A DNA stretch of 64,000 bases from Pseudarthrobacter sp. (GTDB lineage: Bacteria > Actinomycetota > Actinomycetes > Actinomycetales > Micrococcaceae), in assembly GCA_031178005.1 (NCBI GenBank), contig JAPSJV010000004.1, positions 1 through 64,000 of the forward strand. Direction: 5' to 3'. Under the pieces are notes generated by a model. It did not search any database and was not told the DNA's origin. It saw only the letters and a list, made by a program, of their open reading frames with translations. Shown here in pieces: positions 36,799 through 44,200 of the stretch. Both the position numbers and the translations under genes were made by a program. Position 1 is the stretch's first letter. Each line of letters opens with the position of its first letter.

Positions 36799-37497
36799 AT
36801 GGACGCGGTAATCCAATACGCCCCGCTGCTCTGGCAGGGCCTGTTGACCACCATCCTGGTGACGGTGATGGGAGGGGCGCTCTGTCTGGTTGTGGCATTC
36901 ACGGCGGGGCTGGCCCGCCTGTCGCGGCATCGAATCCTGCGTTGGCCGGCGGGGATCTTCATCGAGGTGTTCCGCGGGACCTCCCTCCTGGTGCAGATGT
37001 TCTGGCTGTTCTTCGCTCTCCCGTTTTTCGGAATCCAGCTCCATCCGCTGACGGCAGCAGTCCTGGCTCTGGGTCTCAACGAGGGTGCGTATGCCGCCGA
37101 AGTAGTCCGGGGAGCCATTGCAAGCCGGGCCAAGGGGCAGACCGAAGCCTGCATCGCCCTCGGCATGGATCCGGCACTCAGGCTGCGCCGGATCATCATT
37201 CCGCAGTCCATCCCTGCCATGCTGCCGCCCTTCGGGAACGTCATGGTGGACCTGCTGAAGAACACCTCACTGGTCTCCCTGGTCACCGTCGCGGACCTGA
37301 CCTTCAGTGCCCAAATGATCCGCAGCACCACCGGTCAGACCACGGCCATCTTCATCACCATCCTGGTGATGTACTTCGCGTTGTCGTACCTGCTGACCTT
37401 GCTCACCAGTTGGCTGGAGAGGCGCTTTGCCCTTGACCGCAAGGCACTCACCTTGCAGCGGAAGGAAAACGCGCTGATGAAGGTGGGTGCGGCATGA
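36799..37497 (+). CDS. ehuC: EhuC-like ABC permease (polar amino acid / ectoine type)
   Basis: 232 residues from ATG 36799, with AAGGGAGA upstream. About five membrane helices of the HisM/GlnP type. Landmarks: VEVFRGTSLLVQMFWLFFAL-like stretch (IFIEVFRGTSLLVQMFWLFF), NEGAYAAEVVRGAIASRAKG, and the ATPase-coupling EAA loop EACIALGMDPALRLRRIIIP. The next permease starts within its stop codon (ATGA overlap). Confidence 0.85.
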   Translation: MDAVIQYAPLLWQGLLTTILVTVMGGALCLVVAFTAGLARLSRHRILRWPAGIFIEVFRGTSLLVQMFWLFFALPFFGIQLHPLTAAVLALGLNEGAYAAEVVRGAIASRAKGQTEACIALGMDPALRLRRIIIPQSIPAMLPPFGNVMVDLLKNTSLVSLVTVADLTFSAQMIRSTTGQTTAIFITILVMYFALSYLLTLLTSWLERRFALDRKALTLQRKENALMKVGAA

Positions 37498-38150
37498 TTT
37501 GGGACAACAACTTTGCCGTATCAATCTTCCCGATTCTCCTTCAGGGATTATGGGTCACCGTCCAGATCACGCTGCTGGGCACGCTCCTGGCCGCAGTTTT
37601 GGGACTCGTCTTCGCGGTCCTCCGGCGGCTGGCCATTCCGGTGCTGTCCCAGGTGGTCTCCTTCCTGGTGGTGTTTGTGCGCGGTACGCCCCTGTTGGTC
37701 CAGGCGTACGTTGCCTTCTTCGTCCTCCCTGCGTACGGGGTCAGCTTCAATGCCCTGACCACCGGCATTGTGGTGATTGGCGTTAACTACAGCGCGTACA
37801 TGGCCGAGGTTTACCGCAGCGGCATCCAGGGTGTTCCGAAGGGCCAGTGGGAAGCGGCAACGGCGCTTAGCCTCCCCGGAGTCCGCACCTGGGGCCGCAT
37901 TATCCTGCCGCAGGCAATCCGGACAGTGGTTCCCATGCTGGGGAACTACCTCATCCAGATGTTCAAGGACTCGGCCGTCCTCTCCGCCATCACGGTGGTT
38001 GAACTCATGGCCACCGCACAAGCGATCGGTAGCTCCAGCTTCCGCTACATCGAACCACTCACCTTGGCCGCACTGCTGTTCCTGGCCGTCAGCTACCCAG
38101 CTTCACGGCTGGTCAACAGATTGGAGAGGCGCTATGCGCCCCAGCACTGA
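37494..38150 (+). CDS. ehuD: EhuD-like ABC permease
   Basis: 218 residues; ATG 37494 overlaps the ehuC stop by 4 nt. Same permease family as ehuC with FVRGTPLLVQAYVAFFVLPA, NYSAYMAEVYRSGIQGVPKG and the EAA loop QWEAATALSLPGVRTWGRII. The two permeases should form a heterodimer. The ATPase gene overlaps its 3' end by 17 nt, so the four genes form one tight operon. Confidence 0.85.
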   Translation: MIWDNNFAVSIFPILLQGLWVTVQITLLGTLLAAVLGLVFAVLRRLAIPVLSQVVSFLVVFVRGTPLLVQAYVAFFVLPAYGVSFNALTTGIVVIGVNYSAYMAEVYRSGIQGVPKGQWEAATALSLPGVRTWGRIILPQAIRTVVPMLGNYLIQMFKDSAVLSAITVVELMATAQAIGSSSFRYIEPLTLAALLFLAVSYPASRLVNRLERRYAPQH

Positions 38151-38949
38151 ACCCCAAGCCGTCGTCACCGGCGCACCCGTTACTACGGAACCCATCATCA
38201 GGTTCCAGAACGTCAGCAAGAACTGGGGTACCAACCAGGTCCTGAAGAACCTGAACTTCGAGGTCGCGCCGGGGGAGAAGGTGTCAATCATTGGCCCTTC
38301 GGGTTCCGGCAAGACCACCATCCTGCGCATCCTGATGACGCTGGAAACGCCCAGCGAGGGGAAGGTGATCGTTGGCGGGGACACCCTGTGGGATGTGGCC
38401 TTGGGGCAGAAGGTGCGGGAAACCAAGCAGCTGCGTGAAACCCGCCGCAAGATCGGGATGGTCTTTCAACAGTTCAACCTGTTTCCCCATATGACGGCCT
38501 TGGAGAACATTATCGAGGCGCCTATCCACGTCCTTGGCATGAACAAAGCCGAAGCTCGGGAGCGGGCCGCCGAACTGCTGAACCTGGTGGGCCTGGGCAA
38601 ACACATGAACCACACGCCCCCGCAAATGTCCGGCGGACAGCAGCAGCGTGTGGCTATTGCCCGGGCATTGGCGATGCGGCCCAAGGTCCTGCTCTTTGAC
38701 GAGCCCACCTCGGCCCTTGATCCGGAACTGATCGGGGAGGTCCTGAGCGTGATCCGCAACCTGGCGCACACCACGGACATGACCATGCTGATGGTCACCC
38801 ACGAGATGCGCTTTGCCGAGGAGATCTCGGACCGCGTGGTGATGTTCGACAACGGCGCGGCGGTGGAGAGCGGTCCACCCGCCCAGATCTTCAAGGATCC
38901 GCAGCAGGAGCGGACCCGGAATTTCCTCCGGGCAGTGCTGCAGCACTAG
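38134..38949 (+). CDS. ehuA: EhuA-like ABC ATPase
   Basis: 271 residues from ATG 38134 with GGAGAGG upstream. All ABC ATPase motifs are present: Walker A GPSGSGKTT (~51-59), Q-loop FQQFNLFPHM, signature SGGQQQRVAIARALAM, Walker B VLLFDEPTSALDPE and the H-loop VTHEMRFAEE. The closest family is the GlnQ/HisP group of amino acid importers. It energises the EhuC/D permease pair. The gene is convergent with ridA, 24 nt away. Confidence 0.9.
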   Translation: MRPSTEPQAVVTGAPVTTEPIIRFQNVSKNWGTNQVLKNLNFEVAPGEKVSIIGPSGSGKTTILRILMTLETPSEGKVIVGGDTLWDVALGQKVRETKQLRETRRKIGMVFQQFNLFPHMTALENIIEAPIHVLGMNKAEARERAAELLNLVGLGKHMNHTPPQMSGGQQQRVAIARALAMRPKVLLFDEPTSALDPELIGEVLSVIRNLAHTTDMTMLMVTHEMRFAEEISDRVVMFDNGAAVESGPPAQIFKDPQQERTRNFLRAVLQH

Positions 38950-38973
38950 CTCTGCAGCACAAGCCGCAGGCCG

Positions 38974-39432
38974 CTACACCTCCACAATCAAGGAAATCTC
39001 GACGGGCGCCTGCCCGGGCAGCTCGGCCACCCCGACAGCTGCCCGGGCGTGGCGTCCCTTTTCGCCGAATGCCTTCTCCAAGACCAGCGAAGCCCCGTTG
39101 ATCACGGCGGGTTGCTGGCCGAACCCCTCGGCAGAAGCGACGTAACCGGTCAGGCTCACGATCGACTTGATCCGGTCCAGGGAACCGAGATGCTGCTGAA
39201 GTGCAGAGAGGCAGTTAAGCACCGCCAGAGCGCTCGCCTCCTGTCCTTCTTCGATGCTCACATCGCGGCCCAGTTTGCCGCTGATGGTCAGCAGACCGCC
39301 ACGCGTCGGGGTCTGCCCAGCCGTGAAGGCGAGGTTTCCCACCTGGCGGACCGGCACATAGTTTGCCACCGGCACCGGGGGCGGAGGCAGCTCCAGCTCG
39401 ATGGATTCGATGGGGGTTTCGTGGTTGTCCAT
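38974..39432 (-). CDS. RidA/YjgF-family protein
   Basis: 152 residues. RidA proteins hydrolyse reactive enamine/imine intermediates released by PLP enzymes. Typical segments: YVPVRQVGNLAFTAGQTPTR, GRDVSIEEGQEASALAVLNC and FGEKGRHARAAVGVAELPGQ. The Arg in GRHARAAVGV corresponds to the carboxylate-binding Arg of active RidA members; the C-terminal VEISLIVEV differs from the canonical E-x-E ending. It starts at ATG 39432 with GAAGGA upstream and is divergent from the first EutA-like gene; its promoter (TTGACA 39506-39501, TAGTGT 39483-39478) overlaps a GntR-type operator. The two PLP aminotransferases of the cluster are natural partners. Confidence 0.88.
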   Translation of the reverse strand: MDNHETPIESIELELPPPPVPVANYVPVRQVGNLAFTAGQTPTRGGLLTISGKLGRDVSIEEGQEASALAVLNCLSALQQHLGSLDRIKSIVSLTGYVASAEGFGQQPAVINGASLVLEKAFGEKGRHARAAVGVAELPGQAPVEISLIVEV

Positions 39433-39498
39433 GGGTGTCCTTCGACGGCGGGCTGGTGCGGGGATTTGTTCATTCGGACACTAGGCAGTCTCCGGATA

Positions 39499-39510
39499 AT
39501 TGTCAACAAT
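39499..39510. promoter_or_regulatory. GntR-type operator between ridA and the first EutA-like gene
   Basis: ATTGTCAACAAT, symmetric with a 2-bp centre. On the minus strand its TTGACA forms the ridA -35 box with TAGTGT 17 bp downstream. It is 20 bp before the rightward ATG. Confidence 0.65.
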
Positions 39511-39529
39511 CTACTAAACAGGAGAACTT

Positions 39530-40267
39530 ATGGCTTCCCTTGGAGGCACAATGGCGGGACCTCGCGTTCCCGTGGGCATCGGCGTCGTCTGTCCTTTTGA
39601 CATGGCACTGGACCACGAACTGTGGCGCTGGATGCCCGAGGAGGCAACACTGCTCTTCGCGCGCACGCCGTTCCATGACGAAGCCGTCAGTGTGGAGATG
39701 GCCAGGGATGTCAGCAATGACGATGACGTTGCCGCCGCCGCCCGCAACCTCAGCGCGGTCCGGCCCAAAGTCATGGCTTACGCCTGCACTTCCGGCAGTT
39801 TCATCAACGGGATGGCAGGCGCCCGCCGGACCTCAAAGGTCATGGAGGCGGCCAGCGGAGCGCAGGGGATTACGACGTCGGAGGCCCTGCTGGAGGCCCT
39901 GAATCACCTAGGCGTCTCCCGGGTTGTGGTCATTACTCCCTATGTGGAGGAGCTCACCGTCCGGCTGGGGGACTTCCTGGAGGAAGCCGGGCATTCCGTG
40001 GTGGCGCAGGCGGGACTGGGGCTCGACGGCGGGATTTGGGAAGTGCCATACCAGACCACATGCGCACTCATCAGGGCGGCCGATGTGCCCGAGGGTGAAG
40101 TGATCTTCATCAGCTGCACCAACCTGCCGACGTACGACCTCATTGGGGCTTTGGAGGAAGAACTCGGCAAGCCGGTGTTGTCAGCAAACCAGGTAACGGC
40201 ATGGGCTTCCCTCCGGCGGCTTGGCCTGGGCGCGGTGGGGCCCGGCCAGAGGCTGCTCGCCGACTGA
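39530..40267 (+). CDS. EutA-like maleate isomerase / arylmalonate decarboxylase-fold protein, two Cys retained
   Basis: 245 residues; AGGAG precedes ATG 39530. A member of the Asp/Glu racemase superfamily branch that includes maleate cis-trans isomerase, arylmalonate decarboxylase and EutA of ectoine utilisation. Both catalytic Cys positions are kept: MAYACTSGSFINGMAG (first half) and VIFISCTNLPTYDLIGALEE (second half), as in maleate isomerase. Ending: KPVLSANQVTAWASLRRLGL, a family signature. It lies in the GntR-controlled cluster and is convergent with a second, more divergent paralogue. EutA is thought to act on the stereochemistry of hydroxyectoine; that role here is an inference. Confidence 0.8.
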   Translation: MASLGGTMAGPRVPVGIGVVCPFDMALDHELWRWMPEEATLLFARTPFHDEAVSVEMARDVSNDDDVAAAARNLSAVRPKVMAYACTSGSFINGMAGARRTSKVMEAASGAQGITTSEALLEALNHLGVSRVVVITPYVEELTVRLGDFLEEAGHSVVAQAGLGLDGGIWEVPYQTTCALIRAADVPEGEVIFISCTNLPTYDLIGALEEELGKPVLSANQVTAWASLRRLGLGAVGPGQRLLAD

Positions 40268-40268
40268 G

Positions 40269-40353
40269 CACGCCCCACCAAACAGGCCCGCCGCCCAACT
40301 CGGTTGGGTGGGGCGGGTGGGCTGGGGTGGGCTCGCTTGTTCGGTGGGGCGTG
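40269..40353. terminator. long imperfect palindrome between the two convergent EutA-like genes
   Basis: CACGCCCCACCAAAC (40269-40283) pairs with GTTCGGTGGGGCGTG (40339-40353) with one mismatch, and the inner GC-rich segments (GCCCGCCGCCCAAC / GTTGGGTGGGGCGGG) also pair. It fills the space between the two stop codons and probably ends transcription from both sides. Confidence 0.65.
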
Positions 40354-40357
40354 GTGG

Positions 40358-41098
40358 CTAGCCGGCTACCGGCGCTGCCGCGGTCTGCTTGAACAGCTGG
40401 CCCAGCGCCTCGCATGGCCGGAGTGCGCCGGCGATCCGCAGGCCCTGCCACACTGTGACCTGGTTTGCCGTCAGGACCGGCTTGCCCAGTGCGGTTTCGA
40501 GTTCATTGATCCAGCGGGCGCTGTGCAGGGCGGTGTCCGGGATCAGGATGGCCTGGGCCTCGGGGCTGTCATTGCTGCGGGCAAGCTCCAGCACGCCTTC
40601 CCGGTCCAGTTCGCCGGCCAGGGCGGCCGTGGGGATGTCGTGGCTGACCAGTTGGGTCACTTCGATCCCGCCCCGCTTGAGCAGTTCCACGAAGTGCCGC
40701 GAGACGTCTTCGGGGTAGGTGGCGGCCACGGCCACGCGTTCCAGTCCCAGGGCCCTGGCGGCATCCACAAAGGCCAGTGACGTTGAGGAGACCGGGACGT
40801 CCAGGGCTTCCTGGACCTCGGCGGCCTGGCGGCGCGCGCCATCCCAGCCGAAGACAAAGCTGCCGGACGTGCAGGCCCACATAACGGCGTCGGGCTGGCT
40901 TGCGCGGAGGGCCTCGGCACCTTCCAGGAGCCGCTCACTCTTGCCCAGGTCCAGCAGGGCTTCCACCTCGTGCGCGTCCACGCCCACGGAGGTGTGCACC
41001 AGGGGGAGGCTGACGCCGTCGCCCAGAAGCTGTTCCATCAGCGGGTAATCGTCCTCGGCTCCGAAGCCCGGGTACAGCATGCCAATCGTGACGCCCAT
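40358..41098 (-). CDS. EutA-like maleate isomerase-fold protein, second Cys replaced by Asp
   Basis: 246 residues from ATG 41098 with AGAGGAG upstream. It shares the family frame with its convergent neighbour: VMWACTSGSFVFGWDGARRQ (first Cys kept) and KPVLTANQVTVWQGLRIAGA near the end. At the second site, however, it reads ILIPDTALHSARWINELE, with Asp where maleate isomerases have Cys. A single-Cys enzyme of this superfamily can still decarboxylate or isomerise (arylmalonate decarboxylase also uses one Cys), so loss of function should not be assumed. A GntR-type operator (41134-41145) lies 36 bp upstream. Confidence 0.8.
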   Translation of the reverse strand: MGVTIGMLYPGFGAEDDYPLMEQLLGDGVSLPLVHTSVGVDAHEVEALLDLGKSERLLEGAEALRASQPDAVMWACTSGSFVFGWDGARRQAAEVQEALDVPVSSTSLAFVDAARALGLERVAVAATYPEDVSRHFVELLKRGGIEVTQLVSHDIPTAALAGELDREGVLELARSNDSPEAQAILIPDTALHSARWINELETALGKPVLTANQVTVWQGLRIAGALRPCEALGQLFKQTAAAPVAG

Positions 41099-41133
41099 CA
41101 ATTCTCCTCTCGGGGTTCGGGGAATTCCCCGTA

Positions 41134-41145
41134 ATTGTGGACAAT
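41134..41145 (-). promoter_or_regulatory. GntR-type operator for the leftward EutA-like gene
   Basis: ATTGTGGACAAT, symmetric with a 2-bp centre, preceded on the minus strand by GTAGG as in the other copies. It lies 36 bp upstream of ATG 41098. Confidence 0.65.
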
Positions 41146-41182
41146 CCTACGAAAGGAAAGTTGTAAAAGATAGGGCTGTAGG

Positions 41183-41194
41183 ATTGTTGACAAT
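41183..41194 (+). promoter_or_regulatory. GntR-type operator fused to the amidase -35 box
   Basis: ATTGTTGACAAT preceded by TGTAGG. TTGACA (41187-41192) pairs with TAGCCT (41211-41216) over an 18-bp spacer, giving a promoter for the amidase operon that a bound repressor would cover. Confidence 0.65.
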
Positions 41195-41321
41195 AGTGAC
41201 GCAGGCCACATAGCCTGAAAGCAGCCTCAGCGCCGGTTCAGCGGCCCCGGGCTACACATTTCCGTACCGCTTTCCGCATGCCTGCACCATTCTTACGCAC
41301 ACGAGCCAAGGAGTGCCCCTT

Positions 41322-42749
41322 TTGATCGATGACCTGCAATGGGCCACAGCCACTGAGCTCATTACTGCCTACCGGGGCCGAGAGGTATCGCCCGTGGAAG
41401 CCACCCGCGCCGCCTTGGACGCCATTGCCGCCCATGACGCGGACCTTAACGCCTTCTGCCTGGTCGAGGCGGAGTCCGCCCTCCAATCCGCCAAGGAGTC
41501 GGAGGGGCGCTGGCTCCGCGGTAACCCCCGTGGCCTGGCCGATGGCGTTCCCACGTCCATCAAGGACCTGATGCTGACCAAAGGCTGGCCCACGCTCCGC
41601 GGCTCGCTGTTGACCAGGCCGGACGGCGACTGGGCCGAAGATGCCCCGGCCGTCGCCCGGCTCCGCGAAAACGGCGCCGTACTGCTTGGCAAGGTGACCA
41701 GCCCCGAATTCGGCTGGAAGGGCGTTACAGACAGCCCGCGCTGTGGAATCACACGCAACCCCTGGGACACCAGCCGCACCTCAGGCGGATCCAGCGGCGG
41801 CAGCGCTGCCGCGGTTGCCCAGGGTATGGGGCCATGGTCCGTAGGGACCGACGGCGGCGGATCCATCCGGATCCCCGCCGGCTTCACAGGAACCGTGGGC
41901 TTCAAACCCACGTACGGCACCGTGCCGCTGTACCCGGCCAGCCCCTTTGGCACCCTCGCACACGCCGGACCCATCACCCGCACCGTCGAAGACGCCGCGC
42001 TCATGATGGACATCCTGTCCGGCCCTGATGCCCGGGACTGGTCCGCCGGCCCTGCGCCCGCACGGTCCTTCCTGGAAGGGCTCGACGCCGGCATCCGCGG
42101 CTTGCGGATCGCCTTCAGCCCGGATCTGGGGTACGGGAGCAACCATCCCGACGTCGACGCATCGGTGCGTGCCGCCGTCGGACTTCTCCGGGACCTGGGT
42201 GCTGAAGTGGAAGAGATCGACCTCGGCTGGCAGGACCCCGTGGATGCCTACCACGTGCTCTGGTTCAGCGGTGCCGCCAAGGTGGTGGAAGGCTACGGTC
42301 CCGGAGCCGCCCAGCAGATCGATCCGCTGTTGGCGGCCGCGCTGGAACGCCACCAGGGGTTCAGTGCCGGCGATTTCCTGGATGCCACGGCTGTCCGGAT
42401 GAAGCTGGGCCGCGAGATGGGCCTGCTGCATGAAAAGTACGATCTCCTGGTCACGCCCACCCTGCCGATTCCCGCGTTTGAGGCGGGCCGTGATGTGCCT
42501 GAGGGATCGGCATCGCAGGACTGGACCTCCTGGACGCCGTATACCTATCCCTTCAACCTCACCCAGCAGCCGGCCATCAGTGTTCCGTGCGGCTTCACCG
42601 GCGAGGGGCTGCCCGCGGCCCTGCAGATTGTGGGTCCCCGGCACGGCGATGCCCGGGTGCTGGCAGCCGCCGCGGCCTATCAAGCCGCTACCGACTGGCA
42701 CCTCCACCGTCCAATCGCCAATTCACAGCTCACCACGATCAGGAAGTAA
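41322..42749 (+). CDS. amidase signature-family hydrolase
   Basis: 475 residues. TTG 41322 is preferred because AAGGAG (41308-41313) is 8 nt upstream; the GTG at 41313 overlaps that site. The Ser-cisSer-Lys triad is visible: Lys in VPTSIKDLM (~80), cis-Ser and flanking residues in TSGGSSGGSAAAVAQG (~150-165), and nucleophile Ser in TDGGGSIRIPAGF (~178). These enzymes cleave C-N amide bonds in many small substrates. It heads an operon with a DUF3830 protein (8 nt apart), under a GntR-type operator. It may hydrolyse an amide or lactam related to the imported compound, but the substrate is unknown. Confidence 0.92.
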   Translation: MIDDLQWATATELITAYRGREVSPVEATRAALDAIAAHDADLNAFCLVEAESALQSAKESEGRWLRGNPRGLADGVPTSIKDLMLTKGWPTLRGSLLTRPDGDWAEDAPAVARLRENGAVLLGKVTSPEFGWKGVTDSPRCGITRNPWDTSRTSGGSSGGSAAAVAQGMGPWSVGTDGGGSIRIPAGFTGTVGFKPTYGTVPLYPASPFGTLAHAGPITRTVEDAALMMDILSGPDARDWSAGPAPARSFLEGLDAGIRGLRIAFSPDLGYGSNHPDVDASVRAAVGLLRDLGAEVEEIDLGWQDPVDAYHVLWFSGAAKVVEGYGPGAAQQIDPLLAAALERHQGFSAGDFLDATAVRMKLGREMGLLHEKYDLLVTPTLPIPAFEAGRDVPEGSASQDWTSWTPYTYPFNLTQQPAISVPCGFTGEGLPAALQIVGPRHGDARVLAAAAAYQAATDWHLHRPIANSQLTTIRK

Positions 42750-42757
42750 GGCAACCA

Positions 42758-43282
42758 ATGGCCCGGTATATCAACATAACCCTGGAAAAGCGCGGCGTCA
42801 CCTGCAAGGCGCTCCTGCATGACGACGCCGCACCCCGCACCGCAAACGCCGTCTGGGATGCCCTGCCGCTCAGCGGCCAGGTATTCCATGGCAAGTATGC
42901 CCGCAACGAGATATACAACCTGGTTCCGGCCTTTGCGCCGAAGGAGCCCGGCGCGGAGAACACCACCGTTACGCCGATTCCGGGCGACGTCTGCTACTTC
43001 ACCTTCACGTCGAATGACCTCAAGACGCCGTCCCATGGCTACGAGGCCGACTCGGGTACGGATGCCGTCCGGACCATCGTTGATCTGGCAGTCTTCTACG
43101 GCCGCAACAACCTGCTGCTGAACGGCGATACGGGCTGGGTTCCGGGCAACGTGTTTGCCACGATTGTGGAGGGCCTTGATGAGATGGCTGCAGCCTGCCA
43201 GGACATCTGGATGGGCGGTGCCCGGGATGAAACGCTGACGTATTCGCGGGCAGTAGACACCGAAGTGGACACCGGGGCCTGA
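42758..43282 (+). CDS. DUF3830-family protein (cyclophilin-like fold)
   Basis: 174 residues; ATG 42758. It starts ARYINITLEKRGVTCKALL and contains DDAAPRTANAVWDALPLSGQ, GKYARNEIYNLVPAF and PIPGDVCYFTF, the pattern of the DUF3830 family, whose members show a cyclophilin-like beta-barrel and lie near amidase and racemase genes. No catalytic residues are established. Cotranscription with the amidase suggests it helps that enzyme or binds its substrate. A terminator hairpin follows at 43287-43320. Confidence 0.8.
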   Translation: MARYINITLEKRGVTCKALLHDDAAPRTANAVWDALPLSGQVFHGKYARNEIYNLVPAFAPKEPGAENTTVTPIPGDVCYFTFTSNDLKTPSHGYEADSGTDAVRTIVDLAVFYGRNNLLLNGDTGWVPGNVFATIVEGLDEMAAACQDIWMGGARDETLTYSRAVDTEVDTGA

Positions 43283-43286
43283 CAAT

Positions 43287-43320
43287 ATAACCGGACCGCA
43301 CCGTTGTGTGGTCCGGTTAT
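43287..43320 (+). terminator. terminator hairpin after the amidase-DUF3830 operon
   Basis: ATAACCGGACC (43287-43297) pairs perfectly with GGTCCGGTTAT (43310-43320); further weak pairing tightens the loop. TTCGTTTG follows. Confidence 0.8.
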
Positions 43321-43359
43321 TCGTTTGCTGCGGCAGGATTCTATGGCTGCTGCTGTAGG

Positions 43360-43371
43360 ATTGTAGACAGT
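43360..43371 (+). promoter_or_regulatory. GntR-type operator upstream of the gntR gene (one mismatch)
   Basis: TGTAGG followed by ATTGTAGACAGT, one base off the symmetric ATTGT-N2-ACAAT. It lies about 80 bp before the regulator's start, suggesting autoregulation. Confidence 0.55.
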
Positions 43372-43452
43372 TTTAGGGTCCTCGCGGACCTGATATCAAG
43401 GGTCTGAGAGCGCTTTGGCAGGCGCCCTGGGATCCCTATAAGGGGAGAAGAC

Positions 43453-44130
43453 GTGGCCGTGATGCAGAGGTTTGAGCCAGTGGTGCGTGAGTCGACGCCG
43501 TCGATCATTGCCGGCAAACTCCGCCATGCGATCGGCCGCGGCCAGATACCCCCGGGCGCCCAGCTGGGCGAGGCGGAGCTGGCCCGTGAGCTCGGCGTCA
43601 GCCGCGGCCCCCTGCGCGAGGCCATGCAGCGGCTCACCCAGGAGGGGTTGTTGATCAGCATTCGCAACCGCGGACTTTTTGTGATCACCATGACCGACGA
43701 GGAAGTCCGCGACATGTACGTGGCGCGTACCGCCGTCGAACGCGCCGCGGCAGAACTGATCCTGCGCAAGGGCACCGAATCCGTGGCTGCCCGGCTGCGG
43801 GACGTGGTCAAGGACATGAAGAAGGCCGCGGACAAGGGCGATCTGGATGCCATGTCCGAGGCGGATATGCAATATCACGAGGCTTTGGTGTCCGCAGCGG
43901 AAAGCACCCGGCTGACGCGGATGCACAACACCCTGCTGACGGAAACCCGGATGTGCCTGACTGCCCTGGAGAAGAAGTACCCGGACCCGGACACCCGCGT
44001 CGCAGAACATGCCGCGATTGCTGATGCTTTGGCCCAGGGCGATGCCGAGCTGGTGGGCAAGCTGCTGGTGAGCCACATGGAAGACGCCCTGGAGCGTCTC
44101 ACCCCCGGCGTGGACACCCCGCCCAACTAG
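43453..44130 (+). CDS. GntR-family transcriptional regulator, FCD (FadR) subfamily
   Basis: 225 residues from GTG 43453 with AGGGGAGA upstream. N-terminal winged helix ~15-78: LGEAELARELGVSRGPLREA, MQRLTQEGLLISIRNRGLFV. The C-terminal all-helical FCD domain carries the expected metal/ligand residues: Asp and His in SEADMQYHEALVSA, His in AEHAAIADAL and His in LVSHMEDAL. FCD regulators of this type bind sites of the form TGT-N2-ACA, exactly the centre of the six sites found across this cluster, including one before this gene. It is the only local regulator in the 35.8-56 kb region and probably replaces the MocR-type EnuR of proteobacterial ectoine loci. The inducer is unknown, perhaps an intermediate such as an acyl-diaminobutyrate. 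Confidence 0.9.
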   Translation: MAVMQRFEPVVRESTPSIIAGKLRHAIGRGQIPPGAQLGEAELARELGVSRGPLREAMQRLTQEGLLISIRNRGLFVITMTDEEVRDMYVARTAVERAAAELILRKGTESVAARLRDVVKDMKKAADKGDLDAMSEADMQYHEALVSAAESTRLTRMHNTLLTETRMCLTALEKKYPDPDTRVAEHAAIADALAQGDAELVGKLLVSHMEDALERLTPGVDTPPN

Positions 44131-44137
44131 GTCGCAG

Positions 44138-44171
44138 TTGTTGCCCTTTACACGGCTGTAAAGGGCAACAA
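44138..44171. terminator. two-way terminator between gntR and the M20 gene
   Basis: TTGTTGCCCTTTACA (44138-44152) and TGTAAAGGGCAACAA (44157-44171) form a perfect 15-bp stem with a CGGC loop, between convergent genes. Confidence 0.85.
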
Positions 44172-44200
44172 ATGCTACTTAGTTGGGGAGGGGGCGCAGC

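Noticed and set aside
38134..38949. Alternative start of the ATPase far upstream (37777)
   Set aside because: That sequence lies inside ehuD in another frame; ATG 38134 has GGAGAGG at good spacing.
41313..41321. GTG 41313 as amidase start
   Set aside because: It overlaps the AAGGAG ribosome site, leaving no spacing; TTG 41322 is 8 nt from that site.
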